Of a stretch of 64,000 nucleotides of DNA, positions 60,564 to 64,000 are shown piece by piece (the stretch's first letter is position 1; every line of letters starts with the position of its first letter). A model generated the notes under the pieces. It was not told the origin of the DNA, did no database searches, and saw only the letters and a list, made by a program, of their open reading frames with translations. This DNA is from Pseudomonadota bacterium (GTDB taxonomy: Bacteria > Desulfobacterota > Desulfovibrionia > Desulfovibrionales > Desulfovibrionaceae), in contig JAEWQB010000001.1 in assembly GCA_023460395.1 (NCBI GenBank), positions 52,806 through 116,805 on the forward strand, read 5' to 3'. Made by a program: the position numbers and the translations under genes.

Positions 60564-61385
60564 ATGACAGAACACATCGGATGGGAGATACGGCTTGACC
60601 ACCTCACACTGGGCTATGACAGCCATGTGGTGCTCGACGACATATCCTCCACTCTGCCGGCGGGGAAGATATCCGTTATCCTTGGTGGGTCGGGAGGCGG
60701 CAAATCCACCCTGCTTCGGCACATTTTGGGCCTTAAGCGCCCCATGGAAGGCCGTATTTTCCTTGGCCCGCACGATCTTTTCGCATTGTCGTCCCGCGAA
60801 TTTCGCAAAATACGCAGGCGCATGGGCGTTCTCTTCCAAGACGGCGCATTGCTCGGCTCCCTGACGCTGGGAGAAAACGTGGCGCTGCCACTCACAGAGC
60901 ATACCCGGCTGGACAAGGCCACCATCCGGCAAATTGTGCAGCACCGCTTGGGCTTGGTAGGACTGGCTGACGTAACGGGGTACTACCCTAACCAGCTTTC
61001 CGGCGGCATGCGCAAACGCGCCGGGCTTGCCCGCGCCATTGTGATGGACCCGCCCATTTTGCTCTGCGACGAGCCAACCTCTGGGTTGGACCCCATACAT
61101 TCCGCCCAAATGGATCAACTGTTGCTGGAAATGAAACGCCAGTTCCCGGAAATGACCATTGTGGTGGTCAGCCATGATCTGGAAAGTCTGTATGCCATTG
61201 CCGACCATGTACTGGTGTTGCATGCAGGCAAGGTGGCATTTTCCGGCAACCTGCAAGACCTGAAAGAAACCACGGACCCGTATCTCCGTCAGTTCCTCGA
61301 CCGTTCCGCCGGTACCGCCACGCGCCCCAATCTGGAATTGGGCGAACAGGCGCATGCGGCGCTCCGCGAATGGTTAGACAGCTAA
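60564..61385 (+). CDS. mlaF: MlaF-family ABC transporter ATPase
   Basis: The ATPase partner of MlaE. Walker A 'GGSGGGKST' (about 41-49), Q-loop 'GVLFQDGALLGSLT', signature 'LSGGMRKRAGLARAI' and Walker B 'ILLCDEPTSGLDP', with the switch His in 'VVVSHD'. Length 273. It starts 21 bp after mlaE. The C-terminal extension beyond the ATPase core (about 225-273) is typical of MlaF. Confidence 0.95.
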   Translation: MTEHIGWEIRLDHLTLGYDSHVVLDDISSTLPAGKISVILGGSGGGKSTLLRHILGLKRPMEGRIFLGPHDLFALSSREFRKIRRRMGVLFQDGALLGSLTLGENVALPLTEHTRLDKATIRQIVQHRLGLVGLADVTGYYPNQLSGGMRKRAGLARAIVMDPPILLCDEPTSGLDPIHSAQMDQLLLEMKRQFPEMTIVVVSHDLESLYAIADHVLVLHAGKVAFSGNLQDLKETTDPYLRQFLDRSAGTATRPNLELGEQAHAALREWLDS

Positions 61386-61410
61386 CTCCACGCATACATC
61401 AGGAAGTGCC

Positions 61411-61857
61411 ATGAAAAAATATTCCAAAGAAACATCAGTAGGGGTTTTCGTACTCATCTGCCTGCTATGCGTGGGATACCTGACCATCAAGCTCGGCAAA
61501 ATGGAGGTACTGGGAGACAATTCCTATACCGTATTCGCGCGGTTTACTTCCGTTACCGGCCTGCGCGTTGGCGCGGAGGTGGAAATTGCGGGGGTGCCCG
61601 TGGGCAAAGTTGCGGCTATTCAGTTAGAGCCAGAAGATGGATTAGCCCGCGTTTCCATGGCTATCCGCCGCGATGTTCCCCTCTCTGATGATGTCATCGC
61701 CTCCGTGAAAACCAGCGGGCTGATTGGCGACAAATACATCAAACTCTCCCCCGGAGGCTCGCTGGACGTTCTTGCCAACGGAGACGAGATATCGGACACG
61801 GAATCTACCGTAGACATCGAAGAACTCATCAGCAAATATGTTTTTGGGGGAGTATAG
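61411..61857 (+). CDS. mlaD: MlaD-family MCE-domain protein
   Basis: The membrane-anchored periplasmic ring component that passes phospholipid between MlaFE and MlaC. N-terminal transmembrane helix (about 10-27) and a single MCE domain (about 38-115; 'FTSVTGLRVGAEVEIAGVPVGKV' and 'SGLIGDKYIKLSPGG'). Length 148. ATG 61411 has AGGAAG at 4-5 nt. Confidence 0.95.
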   Translation: MKKYSKETSVGVFVLICLLCVGYLTIKLGKMEVLGDNSYTVFARFTSVTGLRVGAEVEIAGVPVGKVAAIQLEPEDGLARVSMAIRRDVPLSDDVIASVKTSGLIGDKYIKLSPGGSLDVLANGDEISDTESTVDIEELISKYVFGGV

Positions 61858-61859
61858 CC

Positions 61860-62597
61860 ATGCGAAGAACTTTTTCCGCCATCCGCCAAATTCTGACGGG
61901 AGCCGCCATGACGCTCCTTCTGATCTCAACCGCGGGTGCCGTAACCGGAACAGGGGTAACCACCGCGAATCTTGTGCAAAACTATCGCACGCCTCCCAAG
62001 GCGGATGCAGGAAATAGCCCTGAAAAAGCGGCACGCGACAGACTTCAGGCATCCATTGACGCGGTGTTCGCCGCGCTCAATGATCCGCAATACGCAAATG
62101 AATCCAACAAAGACGTGTTATTCAACCGGCTGGAATCCATAGTTGCCGAGGTGTTTGACTACACCGCTTTTTCCGCCCTTGCGGTGGGGCGTCCGTGGCA
62201 TACCTTCACCCCAGATCAGCAGGCCCGGTTCACCGATGCCTTTGCGGATCTGCTACGCAGTTCGTATATTGAGCGTGTGCGCGATTATTCCGGTAACGGC
62301 GTCAGCTACACCGGAGAACGCAAGAACACGCAGGGCAACAAGGTCATTGTGATGACCACCTTAGACTATCAGGGGAAAAGCGTTCCCGTTGAATACCGCA
62401 TGGTGGACACGGACGGCGTGTGGGTTGTCTATGACGTCGTTGTGGAAGGGGTAAGTCTAGTGCAAAACTACCGCTCGCAATTTCAAAGTCTGCTAAAGAA
62501 CAATTCCGACCCCGAAATACTCATTACCAAAGTGCGTGAACGCGCGGCATACGTGCGGCAGCATGGCGGCGATGATTCCGTTCCACTCGCAAAATAA
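61860..62597 (+). CDS. mlaC: MlaC-family periplasmic phospholipid-binding protein
   Basis: The soluble lipid shuttle between the MlaD ring and MlaA. The N-terminal 25 residues are a signal peptide ('TLLLISTAGAVTGTG'). The core fits the Tol_Tol_Ttg2/MlaC fold: 'FNRLESIVAEVFDYTAFSALAVG', 'FADLLRSSYIERVRDYSG' and 'WVVYDVVVEGVSLVQNYRSQF'. Length 245. It begins 2 bp after mlaD. Confidence 0.95.
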   Translation: MRRTFSAIRQILTGAAMTLLLISTAGAVTGTGVTTANLVQNYRTPPKADAGNSPEKAARDRLQASIDAVFAALNDPQYANESNKDVLFNRLESIVAEVFDYTAFSALAVGRPWHTFTPDQQARFTDAFADLLRSSYIERVRDYSGNGVSYTGERKNTQGNKVIVMTTLDYQGKSVPVEYRMVDTDGVWVVYDVVVEGVSLVQNYRSQFQSLLKNNSDPEILITKVRERAAYVRQHGGDDSVPLAK

Positions 62598-62605
62598 GGC
62601 CGCCC

Positions 62606-63442
62606 ATGAAACGCTGCATACTACTTCTCTCGTTGTTACTCCTAGCGTCCGTACTTCCCGCTATGGCGAAGGACTCCGCGCCGGAGAACTCCGCACCAAC
62701 GGTTTACGCGGTGCCGGAATACACCCCCTCTGCTCTTGTCGTCACGCTTGATCCGATCGAAGGCGCACCCGCGCGGGAAACAGCGTTTGATCCCTTTGAC
62801 GACGATGAGTACTTTGACGAGGCCGCGCCTCTGGTGAGCGACCCCTTTGAAGGATGGAACCGGTTTTGGTTCGGTTTCAACGACGTGCTGTACTTGGATA
62901 TTCTCAAGCCTCTGCACAAGGGATACTCCGCTGTGACACCGTGGGAACTTCGGGCTGGCGTTTCCAATTTCTTCCACAATCTGCTTTTTCCGGTACGCTT
63001 TGTAGGAGCCATTCTACAAGGTAAATTTGCGGATGCCAGCGTGGAAACAGCGCGGTTTATTGTAAATACCACAGCCGGATTCGGTGGGCTTATGAACCCT
63101 GCCGCAGATAAAAAGCCCCTCATAGAGATTAGCGGAGATGAAGAAGACTTCGGACAAACGCTCGGCGTATGGGGCATAGGCCAAGGCCCATATCTGGTAT
63201 GGCCGCTCATAGGCCCGTCCACACTTCGCGATTCTGTGGGCTTGGTGGGAGACAGTTTTCTGAACCCTGTTTCCTATGTCACTCCGTGGTATGCGGAGTG
63301 GGGCCTTAAGGAATATGACGGGTTTAACTCTTTCGACTCACAATTGGCGGTGTATGAAGAACTGAAGAAATCCGCCATTGAGCCATATACCGCCATCCGG
63401 GACGCCTACATACAATCCCGGCAGGCACGCGTGGCAGAATAG
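62606..63442 (+). CDS. mlaA: MlaA/VacJ outer-membrane phospholipid-removal protein
   Basis: MlaA removes mislocalised phospholipid from the outer leaflet. 'DPFEGWNRFWFGFNDVLYLDILKP' (about 80-103), 'FFHNLLFPVRFVGAILQGKF' and 'GQTLGVWGIGQGPYLVWPLIGPSTLRDSVG' are the VacJ signature. The N-terminal signal ends 'PAMA-KDS', a signal peptidase I site; the lipobox Cys of E. coli MlaA is missing, so lipidation is unlikely. A 50-residue acidic spacer precedes the fold. Length 278. It closes the mla operon before a terminator. Confidence 0.93.
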   Translation: MKRCILLLSLLLLASVLPAMAKDSAPENSAPTVYAVPEYTPSALVVTLDPIEGAPARETAFDPFDDDEYFDEAAPLVSDPFEGWNRFWFGFNDVLYLDILKPLHKGYSAVTPWELRAGVSNFFHNLLFPVRFVGAILQGKFADASVETARFIVNTTAGFGGLMNPAADKKPLIEISGDEEDFGQTLGVWGIGQGPYLVWPLIGPSTLRDSVGLVGDSFLNPVSYVTPWYAEWGLKEYDGFNSFDSQLAVYEELKKSAIEPYTAIRDAYIQSRQARVAE

Positions 63443-63802
63443 ACCACACGTCAAAACGTACCGTATACCGGCGTCACATTGCATGTGGCGCCTTTTTTTG
63501 TCCGTCCGGCGAGGGGCTTTTTCGCTTAAAAGCATCCGCGAAATCGGGAAAAATCCTCCCCCCTCCCCCCCCTGAACTACTCTGTTGCGGAACCTTTGCC
63601 CCAAAACAACCAAGGCCTCGGCTGCGCATAGGCAGCACAGCCCGCAGCAGCCGCCGTTCATGCACATGTGCCTCCCGTGTCCCCCCTATCCGCATTGCAA
63701 AGCGCAATGCGTGGTACCTTTTCAGCCAATCCTGCCCTCAGGGCGTACCGAACAGAAGCACGTACTGTCCTTGCTGCCGGACAGCGCTGTCCTGTCTCCG
63801 GC
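63443..63802. other. Intergenic region after mlaA
   Basis: It holds the operon terminator and a homopolymeric C-rich patch near 63557-63572. No gene is recognised. Confidence 0.5.
63471..63500 (+). terminator. Rho-independent terminator of the mla operon
   Basis: A 10-bp stem GGCGTCACAT / ATGTGGCGCC (one G-T) with a 3-nt loop, followed by seven T, 29 bp after the mlaA stop. Confidence 0.92.
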
Positions 63803-64000
63803 CTATACTTCCCACGTTCCCGTGCCAACAAGGCGCATCGTCTCCCCTTGAATTTGAACTGAGACAATGCTCCCGGTAGTGTCCAGAATTTTTCGCACAT
63901 TTTGTAGCAGCCAGTCAGCGTTGGTTTTGGCGTTGCCTTGAGGAGTCGGCGCGGGCCTTGCGAGCGGGACGCGAAGCGACGGTCCCGCGCTGCAAGGGCC
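63803..64000 (-). CDS. Probable C-terminal end of an unidentified gene entering from the right edge
   Basis: A minus-strand frame is open from position 64000 to the TAG at 63803-63805, about 65 residues, with no start in the window. The last 45 residues read as plausible folded sequence ('NADWLLQNVRKILDTTG', 'VSVQIQGETMRLVGTGTWEV'). The first part lies in a GC-rich inverted repeat and looks low-complexity. I do not recognise the family. It may be a real 3' end or chance. Confidence 0.4.
   Translation of the reverse strand, partial: GPCSAGPSLRVPLARPAPTPQGNAKTNADWLLQNVRKILDTTGSIVSVQIQGETMRLVGTGTWEV
63953..64000. repeat. Imperfect inverted repeat at the right edge
   Basis: Two GC-rich arms, 63953-63970 and 63982-64000, are nearly complementary with an 11-nt centre and two single-base bulges. 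It may be a REP-like element or part of a coding region; the window ends here. Confidence 0.4.

Noticed and set aside
1..64000. Mobile elements, prophage or CRISPR
   Set aside because: No transposase, integrase, phage structural gene or regularly spaced repeat of CRISPR length was seen.

Overview
The window is bacterial chromosome, densely coding on both strands, with no sign of prophage, insertion sequences, CRISPR arrays or plasmid functions. The gene set suggests a motile, anaerobic Gram-negative of the Desulfovibrionales type (Desulfobacterota, formerly Deltaproteobacteria). The basis is: a polar-flagellum hook and hook-filament operon, a CheZ phosphatase, an indolepyruvate:ferredoxin oxidoreductase, a DsrE-like protein, an NIL-domain ferredoxin, an IspD-IspF fusion, a short ThiF with ThiSGHE, a bacterial STT3/PglB oligosaccharyltransferase and a complete Mla lipid-transport operon that includes mlaA. 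This assignment is inferred from family knowledge and was not tested by a search.

Layout. 1-7638 (minus): flagellar operon, from a small Cys/His protein through flgD, flgE, flgK and flgL to fliD, which runs off the left edge. 7855-12822 (minus): promoter, YfgM-like protein, iorA, iorB, sigma-54 regulator, terminator. 13108-15160 (plus): proA and nadD. 15196-21672: a diguanylate cyclase, a TPR protein, a family 9 glycosyltransferase and a large chemoreceptor-like membrane protein. 21836-28591 (plus): ileS, lspA, a PLDc_N protein, cpoB-like, NIL-ferredoxin, PilZ-like, cheZ, terminator. 28662-33320 (plus): thioredoxin-reductase-like protein, CAU tRNA, NIF3, zinc-ribbon coiled-coil protein, RNase P RNA, ispDF. 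33404-37585 (minus): DsrE-like, metG, ricT. 37957-39503 (plus): HD protein and a family 2 glycosyltransferase. 39731-44287 (minus): thiSGHFE behind two TPP riboswitches in series. 44374-49627: NikL-like protein, isoaspartyl peptidase, glgB, glgA. 49834-55553: Nudix, TsaC, RlmH, PglB, a 74-residue unknown protein, RsmG. 55789-59380 (plus): fabD, argS, SPOR protein. 59625-63500 (plus): promoter, mlaE-F-D-C-A, terminator. A probable gene end enters from the right edge on minus.

The clearest functional units are the flagellar operon, the ior operon with its own sigma-54 activator, the thiazole branch of thiamine synthesis under tandem TPP control, glycogen synthesis (glgA-glgB), and the Mla pathway. 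Second-messenger and motility genes recur across the window: a diguanylate cyclase with a dead receiver, a PilZ-like protein beside cheZ, and a chemoreceptor-like protein without the signalling hairpin.

The most interesting observations are: two tandem TPP riboswitches, each followed by its own terminator; sialidase-type Asp-box motifs in both FlgK and FlgL; an IorA whose C-terminal ferredoxin domain has lost exactly one of its two clusters; a thioredoxin-reductase homologue without the NADPH motif; a chemoreceptor-like protein without its CheA-binding tip; a folded intercistronic element between flgE and flgK; and degenerate tandem repeats with a 9-bp period at three loci.
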